A stretch of DNA of 64,000 nt from Lineus longissimus (taxonomy: Eukaryota; Nemertea; Pilidiophora; Heteronemertea; Lineidae): positions 310,001-374,000 of the forward strand of contig NC_088324.1 of NCBI RefSeq assembly GCF_910592395.1. Reading direction: 5' to 3'. Position 1 is the stretch's first letter; each line of letters opens with the position of its first letter. The notes under the pieces are model-generated. The model had not been told where the DNA came from. It ran no database searches and saw nothing but the letters and a program-made list of their open reading frames with translations. The translations under genes were made by a program, and so were the position numbers. Positions 12,323 to 23,037 of the stretch are shown one piece after another.

Positions 12323-13255
12323 AGCGAAATTTTTTTCTGCAGGATACTTCTGCCACAGTGTACATCTGACAGCCAATCACAATTGGCGCGATCTTTGACG
12401 TCACACTGTTTATTTATGCATGATAATGCAAATACAATGGACGATACCGAGTCGCATGCCGAGTGCCACTTCAACTGTGAATGTGACAATAATTGTCTGA
12501 CCCCAAGTATGCTCAACTCAAGGTTTGTGTCGTAGTGTTTAGGAATGAATTGCACAGATTCATTGTAAAATTGATGATATTATGCGTACAAAAGAGGCAT
12601 CAGCTGATCTGATCCTACATTGCAGTGCATGCATTGATTTGTGAAATTTTAAGGGGCAGTGACACTGACAGTGTTGCCAATGTTGATAATTATTAAAGGG
12701 ACAGTGTATCCGATGTCTCGCGATTTGTGAAATTTTAAGGGGCAGTGACACTGACAGTGTTGCCAATGTTGATAATTATTAAAGGGACAGTGTATCCGAT
12801 GTCTGCTGTTGAAGGTATCAGGCCTATTTTGGTAGTTTGAACATTGTTGAAGGGCCATTGTATAAAACACATTTTGACAAGCAAACAAAATAAAATTGAA
12901 TGGTGGCGCCACCTATGCATATACAGCAGAACTAGTTACACGGTTGACAGATAAACATTCAACCTCGGCTATTTTGCCGAGCACAGTGCGCCTTAACAGA
13001 CAAGTCCAATAAATACAGTCCACTCGACAATGAAAATACATGTTAAGATACTGCAAATAAATATATTTTAGCTAATATACTCCTCTAACCATTTGCTAAC
13101 TTGTTCTTTCCAAGATTATCAGAACACGTGGCATTGTTGACATTATTGCGCCATGTGGAAAGATGATGTCAACAAAGACACGTGCTTGCCTTGAATTCTG
13201 ATTGGCTGTCAGATGTACACTATGGCAGAAGTATCCTGCAGAAAAAAATTTCGCT
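12323..13255. mobile_element. foldback element with about 57-bp terminal inverted repeats
   Basis: Arms 12323-12379 and 13199-13255 are inverted copies with about one mismatch, running from AGCGAAATTTTTTTCTGCAG to AGCCAATCA. Weaker symmetry continues inward to a GACGTCA-like motif. The 0.93-kb interior has no coding region but contains an 86-bp direct duplication. The arms resemble those of the element at 18142-18812. Confidence 0.7.
12636..12807. repeat. 86-bp direct tandem duplication
   Basis: Two adjacent, almost identical 86-bp units start at 12636 and 12722 (ATTTGTGAAATTTTAAGGGG). They lie inside the foldback element. Confidence 0.85.
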
Positions 13256-13394
13256 CCCCGGTACCACTGACGGTCACGCACCTGTATTATACCAATCAGC
13301 ACGAGGTTGTACCCGAAAATAGTTCAGTTTGAGATCAATGCGTGGTCTCATCATACCAGTTGAATGGTATTTTCCATTTAAGATATAATTTTTC

Positions 13395-13880
13395 TAATAT
13401 GTAAAGTCACAGACTTAGTGCACCCCCCCCCTTTATGTCGGGGAGCTCCCCCGAAGCCCCCTACGAGCATATGTTAAGTGCAAGCTCTAACAACTACAGC
13501 TGTTACAATGGGGGGGGAGCCCCCCCAAACAACTAGCCCTGGACAGTCAACTAGCCCTTCTGTGTCATACTGCTGGGGGGGGGGGGGATGGATGTCATGA
13601 TTGATGATGATATTATCCAGTGCAATGGGGGGAGCCCCCCAAACCCCCCGGTGGACAGTCAACTAGCCCTTCCATGTCATTTATCGCGGGGGGGACTTGG
13701 TGAGCCCCCCTTTAGGTCGGGGGAGCACCCCCGAACCCCCCTACGATAGCGTAACGTTTTTACCCAGTACAATGGAGGGGAACCCCCCCCCAAACCCCCC
13801 ATGTTGGGACCATCCATAGTTCCTTCCGACACATTTTTGTTTTGGTAATGTAATACATTGTGATTGTCCTTATTCACGGG
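13395..13880. repeat. G/C-tract repeat region
   Basis: Repeated blocks of five or more G or C residues are arranged as short inverted pairs (for example GGGGGAGC...GCTCCCCC). Related units contain CAATGGGGGG, AACTAGCCCTTC and GTCGGGGGAGC, recurring roughly every 120-150 bp. Both strands could form G-quadruplexes. Non-coding. Confidence 0.65.
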
Positions 13881-14094
13881 AATCGGGCGTTTCCAGTGAT
13901 ATACGACACAAATGGGTTGTCCTCATGCATTCACTTTGGAAACGCATTTTAAAATATATGTTACGTCCTGTTAATGGGGCACGTCATCATCGCGTACATT
14001 TGGGAAAAACTCCCTAACGAGACCGGAGCAGACGGCTGAAAGTAGTTTAATTATAACTAATAACTAATAACTTGAACCCTACCTTAATGTTCTA

Positions 14095-14597
14095 AAAAAC
14101 AGGGGGTTGTTTTCAAAAATGGCTAAGTTTCGCCTTAGCAATCACAACCTACTCATCGAAAAAGGTAGACATTTTGGTACTCAGTTAGAAAAGCGTCTCT
14201 GTCCTTTTGGGTGTAACGTTATTGAGGACGAGTTCCACTTTTTTGCACGATGTCCCTCTAACAATAAATTAAGAGACGAGTATCTCACAAATATAAATTT
14301 TTATAAATGTAGTCAATTATTTTCAAATCTGGATTTTATTTCTATTATGAGTAGTACTGACAACAAGACTATTTTAGATACTGCTATTTTTATCTCGAAA
14401 GCCTTTGAAGAAAGACAAACAGCTCTTCAGGGGCACTAATTAATAAGTCATTGTGGTCTTATTTTAATTACCATATACATGTAACTTTCTTTTAAAAATA
14501 TTTTTGTATGTGTTGTATTTGTATATATGTGCTGCCATACTGTCTTATCCTTTGATAGTTGTGCAATAAATTGAATTGAATTGAATTGAATTATTGG
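14095..14597 (+). mobile_element. 5'-truncated non-LTR retrotransposon (C-terminal fragment and 3' tail)
   Basis: An open frame at 14107-14439 encodes the C-terminal end of a LINE polyprotein. It starts at a KFRLSNHNLLIEKGR-type block and contains CPFGC...EDEFHFFARC, a Cys/His motif typical of the region after the reverse transcriptase. The stop is followed by about 150 bp of AT-rich 3' UTR and a short (TTGAA)n tail at 14570-14594, a usual LINE 3' end. The reverse transcriptase itself is absent. Confidence 0.8.
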
Positions 14598-16003
14598 CCG
14601 CTAGGGTGCAGTATGTCGCTCACCCGAATTTTTCACGCAACTTTTGCTAAATAGAGCTAGTTCTAGTTTGTGATTCATTTTGATACTTCAGATTTGGGTA
14701 GTAGACCAAAATAACTTAGTCGTCAGTGTGGTTTTAAGCAGGAAAAACGTATTTGTTTTTCTCAAAGTGCCTTTTTTGGACAGGTATGTGCGATTGTTTT
14801 GTTTATGTCACGTGACCTCGACCATGTCGCCACAAAATTGAAATAAACCACCCTTTTCTGTCATTATTTAGGACGGATATTTATCTAATAAAAATATTAA
14901 TATAATTGGCCAATTTCTTAGGCATATGACGTAGCGAATTCCCATGAAGATTTAAATTAATTTCAACCAATGGGATAGCAACCACCACCGGAAGATCGCG
15001 GAGAAATCGTAAACTAAACGGAGTTAATTCAGAAAAAAACCAAAAAAAATTGTTTGTAGGATATACAATAGTTACTCTCTTTATTTCTCATCATTATATA
15101 CTCCCGCACACGCGTGTATCTGAAGAGCCCCTCCTAAAGGGGGGCTTAAAATTGAGAATAAGGTGTGTTTAAAGTGAAGAAAATGATGAAGTTTCAGTCC
15201 AGATTACATCTTGGAAAAAGTTATGAGCATGTAGAAAGTAATGTTTTAAAGGGAAAACGGCTTAAAACTTTATTACAGGTACGTGGCCTGACGAAATGCA
15301 ATGTATTGATGTATACATCTTGGCTCGGATTTCCCCGTCAAATTCGTTTTCCCAGCAATTCCAAGTTTACCTATTATCAAAACAACATTCCACATAATAT
15401 GTAAAGAGCAAGCTCTAGTGAACTCACACAACTGTATGTCCTAGCAGACGATTTTTAAATACATGATGTCCAACACCCGCACTTCAGTGGCGCCGGTGTG
15501 AATAAATCTACTTGTGTGAATGGTCAATGGCTCATGATGGCTAGCTGATCGTGGTGGGAAAAAAAAACACGATTTGACCAGCCATAACTCTCAGCTGGAC
15601 AGGCGGAGCAGCATAAGCTATCAATTCATCTGAGCGCACCCAACGTACGCGAAAACGGACCACTTTCAATCGCTCGGTGCGCAAACTTGAACTTGAATTA
15701 AAACAAATTTGCCATGTGTGAATACTACTGGCTATAAATTTCAACAATCATGTTACGTCACGTAGACTCGTTTAAAAATACCACAAAAGCCAAGTTTCCG
15801 CGAAGTTATGTCACTTGTTGTCCGACTCCTGTTCATCCGACCGTGACCTCAGTATTTGACCAATCTGCTTTGTATCGTGAGCATTTTCGTGTATGGGTCA
15901 ATGAATTTGATTGAAAATCACAATTTGAATAGAAGAGTGGTTTGGTAACCTCTCTGACGTAACGTACTCAATACAAGGCGTTGAATTTGGCTGTGCTCCT
16001 GGT
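14598..16003. other. intergenic DNA, no gene seen
   Basis: AT-rich sequence with short open frames only. The last 200 bp may hold the promoter and 5' UTR of the possible gene starting at 16004. Confidence 0.4.
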
Positions 16004-16261
16004 ATGACAGACCGGTTTTGGGAACACAAGCGTTCAGTTGTGTCGACGCCAAGTCGAAGCACTGGTTCAACATTGGTGAGTTCAGCCGGATTTCCTCACA
16101 ACTTTTCTCCCCAAATTTTGCGACTATTGTCTGATACAATGTACAATCTTATCTTATCTTTTCATTTTCATTTCTTGCAGACGCCAGACACGTTGTCCTG
16201 TCCAGCACACCCAATGCTGCCCAACCGGTTTATCACAAGATACGACGTGAACACCACAATG
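16004..16261 (+). CDS. possible 5' coding exons of an unrecognised gene
   Basis: Two exon-like segments, 16004-16075 and 16181-16261, are separated by a 105-bp intron with a GTGAGT donor and a pyrimidine-rich TTCATTTCTTGCAG acceptor. The second segment ends at another GTGAGT. Both are phase 0 and together encode 51 residues starting MTDRFWEHKRSVVSTPS and ending RYDVNTTM. I do not recognise the protein. A third exon could start at 18894 after a CTTTTTCTTTCAG acceptor (KPRRPLKFQEM frame), but I cannot confirm it. Evidence is splice-site quality and frame agreement only; transcript data would decide. Confidence 0.4.
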
Positions 16262-16336
16262 GTGAGTTATTTTACTCTATCGAAACTTCCTTGATCGCAC
16301 ATACATGTATTCTTTTGAAACTTCTCATCTCTGCAG

Positions 16337-16522
16337 CAGTGGCGGATCCAGAAATTTGGGAAAGAAGCGGGGGCCGGGGGGGGGGGGGGGGCTGCCCCAC
16401 CAATGAGAACTCATGATAGAGCCGAAGGTGCAATCCTGAAAATGAGGGGAGGGTTCTTGAGGAGAGGTGCCCTAAAATATCAAAAAGGGATGACTCATGC
16501 GGGACCCCTAAATCCGCCACTG
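16337..16522. mobile_element. short TIR element with CAGTGGCGGATCCAG ends
   Basis: Begins CAGTGGCGGATCCAGAAATTT and ends AAATCCGCCACTG. The interior carries a long G run followed by GCTGCCCC. A related element lies in MANBA intron 4 (61655-61885). The CAGTGGCGGATCC-type end is common in small non-autonomous DNA elements. No exact 8-bp target duplication was found. Confidence 0.65.
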
Positions 16523-16851
16523 CTGTTCTGAATATTTCCACACTCGGTTCAGCTGACCTTAGACAGGAGGACGCTGTTAGCCCATACCCTATCTATGGTA
16601 CTATATCGTTCTGGCAGCAAGAAAATGAGACGATCGGTCACATGTCTGCCATGTTTTATGACGTCACGCGCCACGTGCTTGGCGCAATGTGTCACGTGCT
16701 CATAACACATTCTATCTCTGAACCAATCAGCCCTTGATAATGTGACATGTGATATTTATGATGAGGACCTTGACCGGATCAGAAAGATATTTCAATCGAA
16801 GTAGTTCAGAGACATTTACATGAAGACATGGCAGAAATGACCAATCGTCTC

Positions 16852-17104
16852 GGTGATCACTAAATCCTAAAGGCCAGAGGGAGGTAATTATAATATGATC
16901 TCCACCGCCCGACCCGATGACGTCATTACCGGAATTCCGGGTGGCAACTTCTAGCTCATCGATTACTTAACTGAAGTTGCCGCCATTGTGATGTAAATAC
17001 TTGGGGATTTCCCACCCTGAATTCCGGTAATGACGTCATCGGGTCGGGCGGTGGAGATCATATTATAATTACCTCCCTCTAGCCTTTAGGATTTAGTGAT
17101 CACC
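16852..17104. mobile_element. 253-bp foldback MITE with 9-bp target duplication
   Basis: The termini GGTGATCACTAAATCC and its inverse open arms of about 90 bp that match almost base for base (left about 16852-16946, right about 17011-17104), leaving a loop of about 65 bp. AATCGTCTC directly flanks both sides (16843-16851 and 17105-17113). A 9-bp duplication with long TIRs fits a Mutator-like (MULE) non-autonomous element. It has no coding capacity. Confidence 0.85.
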
Positions 17105-17557
17105 AATCGTCTCATTTCACCTCTGTGCTGCCAACTGTGCGACGATCGAGGATCAGTCGGAGATCAGCATCCCAGAGCTTTGATAAACCTGCCAGTTGTT
17201 CCCAGGCTTGTGTTATGAAATGACCATGGTTTAGTGATAGGCCTACCCCCACTTGTATTCAGTGGTATTAAATGGACAACTGTGGCATGAGATATGGTGG
17301 TTTTTCCTACAAAAATGGCTTCCAGTAGAACCGTGACTTCTCAGTCCAAACAGGAAAATTGAAATACATCATTGAACTGCAATAAACAGTGCACAAAAAC
17401 TGGGTGTAACCTTAGGCCTGCCTGAATTTCACAGGTCATGTCCAAAACTGCCTCGCACAATGGCGAAAATCGTTATTTGAGATAAGTGGCGGCGCATGGT
17501 GACAAGCAGAGGTACTATCCTCCTGGCCAGGGAAATCCCACACCCAGGTTGTCCCTT

Positions 17558-17836
17558 TAAAGCTGACATGCATGCATAAAAACCCTAACGGCCAAATTAG
17601 AAAAGACGGAAAGGATGAAGTGGCGAGGGTTCCGAGTTCGAACCCGCTCGAGGAATAATTTTTTGTTTTTTTCTTTCTCTGTGACCTGTCTCGTCAATGA
17701 ACTTGTGTTTCTGCAGTCAAGTGAGACCTGTCGCTGGGTGTCTATCATGTTTCAAGTGCAGTTTGTCTTTTGGTGGTCGGGCGTTTGTGTTTTCTATCTT
17801 TGTCGTTTGGGTTTTTATGCATGCACGTCAGCTTTA
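17558..17836. mobile_element. 279-bp element with 26-bp TIRs and a Pol III B-box-like motif
   Basis: The ends 17558-17583 and 17811-17836 are inverted copies with one mismatch in 26 (TAAAGCTGAC(A/G)TGCATGC type). Inside, 17627-17645 reads GGTTCCGAGTTCGAACCC, resembling a tRNA T-arm/B box, followed by a T-rich run. This may be a SINE-like sequence captured between inverted repeats. Confidence 0.6.
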
Positions 17837-18141
17837 AGTAGGTTTTCGCGTGGTGACGAAGATGATATGTGAATAATGACACCAATGCATTGGCCCTGCG
17901 GTCACGTGGTGGCTTTCAAAGATATCCTTGTGCCGTCGGTAGGAAGCTGCTGAAAGCCGCAGCAAACCAGCAGCAAACAAAAGACTTAGGCTACTTAAAA
18001 TCTCTTTCGGGAGCAGTAATTATCTCGTCACCATTGAGTTTTACCTATAGCTCCTATACAAGTATAAAGATGGTGTGCGAAGATAAATTTCGGCCATTTT
18101 GTTACCATTTTGCTATCTAACTGTATGCGCCTGTTTAATCG

Positions 18142-18812
18142 CCCGCCCGCGATTTTTTTTCCCTGAACCTTTCGGGCAGTACAGTGTACATTTGTACACA
18201 GGTTCTCAGCCAATCAGAATCCGATAAATCTGTGTCGTCATCGGGGTGTCATCATGAAACTTGGAAGTAAGCTTGTATTGTTTTGTACTTGTTTATCAAA
18301 TTTAAAGCATACAGTATCAAAAAATACTGGAGGAAGACCATACACACGAGGCAGTATCGAAAGACAAGTCTAAGTGCAGAGAAACATATTCCTACTGGAG
18401 GAAGCCCATTCGCATGAGACAAGTCTCATTGTATATTCATACTCAATATGATATCTGTAGGACTATCCCTTGGATCTTGGAGATGGGCTATTGTTATTGT
18501 CCTTTCTGTAGGTATATTGCAGGCAGCAGAAATAACTAAAATATCTAAAATCTAAATAACAAGTGACAAGAAACGCGTTATAAAAATAAAATATAAAGAG
18601 TAAAAAAGAAAAAGAAAAATGTTGTCCACAACCGGATTCGAACTCACGACCTTTGGATCGAACATCGTATTCTGCCATTTCTGACGAGCGCTCTACCGAC
18701 TGCTCTAAAGTTTCTAAGACTTCTGACGTCATGTATTTGTCGAAATCTGATGCTGAAAGTCCCAATGTACACTAGTGCCCAAAAGGTTCAGGAAAAAAAA
18801 ATTCGCTACCCG
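18142..18812. mobile_element. foldback element with about 50-bp TIRs enclosing a tRNA-like sequence
   Basis: Arms 18142-18193 and 18763-18812 are inverted copies, with GCGATTTTTTTTCCCTGAAC facing its inverse and CAGTGTACATT at the inner side. Weaker symmetry continues into CAATCAGAAT and a GACGTCA-like motif. The design (GCGAA-T-run-CTG...GTGTACAT...CCAATCA) matches the element at 12323-13255, so the two appear to be one family. A tRNA-related sequence sits inside near the right arm. Confidence 0.6.
18622..18713 (-). repeat. tRNA-derived (SINE-like) sequence
   Basis: The minus strand shows an A-box-like TTAGAGCAGTCGGTAGAGCG, then GAGTTCGAATCCGG as a B box, then a T/C-rich run. The D-stem would have two mismatches and no 7-bp acceptor stem forms, so this is not a functional tRNA gene. 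A tRNA-derived SINE head is likely. Confidence 0.45.
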
Positions 18813-19109
18813 CCCTTTTCAGATAGACAGTTAGCCCATCTATCACTTCGATCTATCTACCGTAGCTGTCATGGCCAATACTTTTTCTTTCAGAAGCCCC
18901 GACGTCCTCTGAAATTTCAAGAAATGGTTGGGTTTGGTCAAGGGACTGGTATTGGATCTGATATATTATCATTATTGTCACACCTTTTCGCTAAATATGA
19001 GGTCTTGAAAATGCTTGGTATTGCTCCTTGTGAGGTGTTACCCAACGCTAATGACGCCTGTCTGTATAAGTGGTACATACTTGACACCTATGGCGAAGGA
19101 TGAGCCAGT

Positions 19110-19399
19110 TATTTTCGAGTTTGTACTTTGGGTGCATCTCGTTCCTCGGGTTGCATTGCGCCCGCGACCCCATAGGAGTTCCTGGTCTTGTCTCTTCGCC
19201 CCCAACCCCGATAAACTCTATGTACCGTGAACGAATGCTCATCAGGTCGACAGTTATTTGACGACGCAAATCCATCCATGTTAACTGGCGCTGCGGCTGC
19301 GCTTAATAGACTCCGTTGGGGAGTCTGAGCCTGATAGGGTGTACCAGTCCAGCCGGTTATGTACGGTTGGTATGCTCTATGATATGGATCTCCAGCCAC
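19110..19399 (-). other. open frame, possible coding exon of unknown type
   Basis: A 96-codon minus-strand open frame begins just after an acceptor-like CTCTGACAG and reads AGDPYHRAYQPYITGWTG near its start. The Pro/Tyr/Gly-rich composition is more protein-like than its neighbours, but I see no partner exons, donor or recognisable family. It may be chance. Confidence 0.2.
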
Positions 19400-19402
19400 C
19401 TG

Positions 19403-20697
19403 TCAGAGACCAAAGTTTGAGCTGAAGTGATCGCCTTGCTACCCAAGACAGTCTCGGTTGAGACCAAAGTTTGAGCTGAAGTGATCGCCTTGCTACCCAA
19501 GACAGTCTCGGTTGAGACCAAAGTTTGATGACTGGTAAGTGCCTTGCATTGCAAGACAGTACCGGCTGAGACCAAAGTTTGATGACTGGTAAGTGCCTTG
19601 CAATGCAAGACAGTACCGGTTGAGACCAGTTTGATGGCAGGTAAGCGCCTTGCATTGTAAGACAGTGCTGGTTGAGACCAAAGTTTGATGACAGGTAAGT
19701 GCCTTGCATTGCAAGACAGTACCGGTTGAGACCAAAATTTGATGGCAGGTAAGTGACTTGCATTGCAAGACAGTGCTGGTTGAGACCAAAGTTTGATGGC
19801 AGGTAAGCGCCTTGCATTGTAAGACAGTACCGGCTGAGACCAAAGTTTGATGGCAGGTAAGCGCCTTGCATTGTAAGACAGTACCGGTTGAGACAAAAGT
19901 TTGATGGCAGGTAAGTGACTTGCATTGCAAGACAGTGCTGGTTGAGACCAAAGTTTGATGGCAGGTAAGTGACTTGCATTGCAAGACAGTACCGGTTGAG
20001 ACCAAAGTTTGATGACTGGTAAGTGCCTTGCATTGCAAGACAGTACCGGCTGAGACCAAAGTTTGATGACTGGTAAGTGCCTTGCATTGCAAGACAGTAC
20101 CGGCTGAGACCAAAGTTTGATGACTGGTAAGTGCCTTGCAATGCAAGACAGTACCGGTTGAGACCAGTTTGATGGCAGGTAAGCGCCTTGCATTGTAAGA
20201 CAGTGCTGGTTGAGACCAAAGTTTGATGACAGGTAAGTGCCTTGCATTGCAAGACAGTACCGGTTGAGACCAAAATTTGATGGCAGGTAAGTGACTTGCA
20301 TTGCAAGACAGTGCTGGTTGAGACCAAAGTTTGATGGCAGGTAAGCGCCTTGCATTGTAAGACAGTACCGGTTGAGACAAAAGTTTGATGGCAGGTAAGC
20401 GCCTTGCATGGCAAGACAGTACCGGTTGAGACAAAAGTTTGATGGCAGGTAAGCGCCTTGCATGGCAAGACAGTACCGGTTGAGACCAAAGTTTAATGGC
20501 AGGTACGCGTCTTACATTGCGAGACAGTGCCGGTTGTGTCCAGTTTGATGGCAGGTAAGCGCCTTGCATGGCAAGTAAGTGCCAGTTGAGACCAGTTTGA
20601 TGGCAGGTGAGCGCTTTGCATTGTAAGAAAGTGCTGGTTGAGACCAGTTTGATGGCAGGTAGGCGCTTTGCATCCCAATACGGCCTCGGTTGAGACC
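19403..20697. repeat. 54-bp minisatellite, about 24 copies
   Basis: Units of 54 bp (some shortened by 4 bp) contain GAGACCAAAGTTTGATG and GGTAAG(T/C)GCCTTGCATTG. Outer units are variant (GAGCTGAAGTGATCGCC on the left). The 54-bp period keeps all three minus frames open for about 360 codons, which explains the long open frames. Some higher-order repetition is visible: runs of units recur in the same order near 19.5-19.8 and 20.0-20.35 kb. Confidence 0.95.
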
Positions 20698-20775
20698 GTG
20701 CAAAGACAGTTGTAGGCCTTGCTTATTACAAAGGACAATAAGCCACCATACATGTTGCCCAACATAATATATATA

Positions 20776-22986
20776 CAGTGACTACTTAGTTAACTGGTGC
20801 TTGGTCTAAAATTTTCTAAGTCACTAATAGAGGCCCAGAATGGGATATTGTCGATTTACGACCATGTAGGGCCTATACTAATCACATTTCAATGAAGAAA
20901 ATGACAGAGTTTTGATTACATGTTCATTTCTTGATCTGGTCTTCTGTGGCCAATTTTATCAATCAATGGTTGGTATGAAAGGCAATTGCAGTTGTGTAAT
21001 TTCCTAGGCCCTTTACCCTAACAATCATATTGGTCATTCCTGTAGAAAGTTCAAATCATGAGGAACACAACGTTGTTGTTACTGCTGATGCTTTCGCTCT
21101 TTGTCATGTGTCAGTCAATGATGGATGCTGGCAATGATGACGATGATGATGATGATGATGCCGATCAGCAGAATGGTGCTGCAGCAGTTGGTCTCCCTTG
21201 ACGATGTAACAGTTACACTGTTGAAGCCAGGCTGCGACATGCCTTGGATTGCCAAACAGCAATTGAACATGGCCGCATTCTAAATGTCAATGAGTATGCT
21301 AGGCGCTATCGACTATCCCCAACAACGCTCAGGAGATGGATACAGAACATCGATGACATGACGGATCAAGTGGAGGAAAATGCAGAACGCCGGCGAGTCA
21401 GAACCGACCATGATGGTTGTTGGCCGGAAGTTGAGAATATCGTGCACCAGCATTTTCAAGAACGGAGGAATATTGCCCTGCCCGTTTCTCGGTCGGACAT
21501 TGTTCATGATGCAACGATTGAATTTCAGAACTGGTGGGGCCAACTCCCACACAATGAACTTGAGGACATTGCAGCACGTCGCCCCGAAAGGTCCCAGTTT
21601 TCTGCATCAGTGGGTTGGGTTACAAATTTTATGAAACGGAAAAAGATTGTTTTCCGCCGTAAAACGAAAGATTCCACCACTGTACCGGCTGATGCACCAC
21701 AGAGAGTGAGAGAATTTCAGACTGGCGTTAGGCAAACTGTAGCTGACAACCATGTCCACACGCTCTTGAACTTTAACGAAACGTTTGCTCAGTTGGACTT
21801 CCCTCCGATGTATACAGCTGAGACCAGAGGTACAGTAGATGTAAATGTGAAAACATCGCGAGGAAATGCCAAACTCGGGTGCACCGTTGGATTGACAGTT
21901 GGCTCCAACGGAGAAAAACCGCCTGATCATGTTGTTTTCAGGCAGCCGGGCTTCGTGCGTCAGATTAGAGATTTGAACAACATTCCAGATAACGTACTGG
22001 TCACATCCTCGAGGTCTGGTTGGGAGAATGGAGAGACACTGCAACATTGGTTGGACAATGTTCTTTTCCCTTACATTGGCGATGACATCCTTCTGCTTTT
22101 GGACAGATTCCGACCGCATCAAGCAGAGGATTTCTGTTACCCAATGGTTGAAGCAGGCATACTGTTAGACAATATTCCTGCTAGGTGTACATCGCTGGCT
22201 CAGCCGTTAGATCTCACTATTATGAGGGGATTTAAAGCTATAATGCGAAAGTATTGGAAGTTATGGAAATGTGATGCGACTGAGGCTGACGGAAATTGCC
22301 GCAAAATTACATTACAGGATGTACTCGGCATTATAAGTAGAGCATGGAATGATGTAGCTCCTGAGTCTGCGGCTAAGTCATTTCAAGTGGCTGGCTTAAC
22401 ACCTCAACCAGATGGTCATTATCGTGATGATGTTGCAGATGATTTGTTGCTTGGTGAAAACGAATTGTCAGACTCCGATAATGATGATGATAACTTAAAT
22501 TTTGACGACAACTTGGAATTGTAAAACAGTTGTAGTGCAAAGTAGTGAATAAGTAAATGTTTTTAATGGCATCGGTTATGTAAGTGTTAGTTACTTTACC
22601 CCCCAAGTTAAACTTTTGGGCAAAAATCTCACATCCCCTCCCTGATTCAAATGCCACTTTTTTTAGGGTTTACCCTGTAAAAAGCTTGTAACGACATTCA
22701 TTTTCCATGAAAAGCACTGGCCAGTGATCGTAGTCTTGGATGGACTTTCTGCATGTCGGATTTCAAGCTATTAAAACTTTCTGAGTACTTGATGAAAGTG
22801 ATCATAGTCAATAGGTATCAATGCCGACATGTGCAGTAGGCTCAAGTTGTCATTATTAGCCCATTCATGCTTCTCAAAAGGAATGTAGGCCCTGCACAAC
22901 CCATCTGGGCCTAAAATGCATATTATAATGACCTATTATGGACTTAGAAAATTTTAGACCAGCACCAGTTAACTAAGTACTCACTG
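20776..22986 (+). mobile_element. full-length pogo-like DNA transposon (2,211 bp)
   Basis: The element starts CAGTGACTACTTAG and ends CTAAGTACTCACTG. TIRs of about 47 bp (20776-20822 and 22941-22986) differ at only two or three positions, and TA flanks each side (20774-20775, 22987-22988), as expected for the Tc1/mariner-pogo superfamily. A single transposase frame lies between. Near-identical TIRs suggest recent insertion. It sits 51 bp upstream of the Rho GTPase exon, probably in that gene's last intron. Confidence 0.92.
21058..22524 (+). pseudogene. pogo/Tigger-type DDE transposase with premature stop and altered catalytic Asp
   Basis: One frame runs from ATG 21058 to TAA 22524, interrupted by a TGA at 21199-21201. 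After that stop come an N-terminal helix-turn-helix (NSYTVEARLRHALD...SPTTLRRWIQN), a CENP-B-type second DNA-binding domain (about 21400-21660, ending GWVTNFMKRKK...FRRK), and a DDE catalytic domain. The usual NxDET block reads NFNET: the first Asp is Asn (AAC, 21775-21777), one transition from GAC. The second Asp (LLLLDRFRPH, 22102-22104) and third (AQPLDLTIMRGFK, 22210-22212) are kept. The C-terminus is acidic. The region before the TGA encodes a hydrophobic N-terminus and a run of eight Asp. With the stop and the lost Asp it is probably inactive. Confidence 0.85.
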
Positions 22987-23037
22987 TATATATATTTCAT
23001 ACATATATACATAATACATATCATATTTTTGCTCCAG

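Noticed and set aside
11825-12376. 183-residue minus-strand frame
   Set aside because: No motif, no splice partners and it overlaps a foldback arm; composition is like the surrounding non-coding DNA.
18622-18713. Functional tRNA gene
   Set aside because: A- and B-box-like motifs are present but acceptor and D stems do not pair.
19357-20569. Three overlapping minus-strand frames of about 360 residues
   Set aside because: All three frames of the 54-bp satellite are open; none has non-repeat coding flanks.
21058-21201. Separate 47-residue secreted acidic peptide
   Set aside because: It is in the same frame as the transposase and ends at the premature TGA, so it is better read as the transposase N-terminus; the signal-like stretch may be coincidence.
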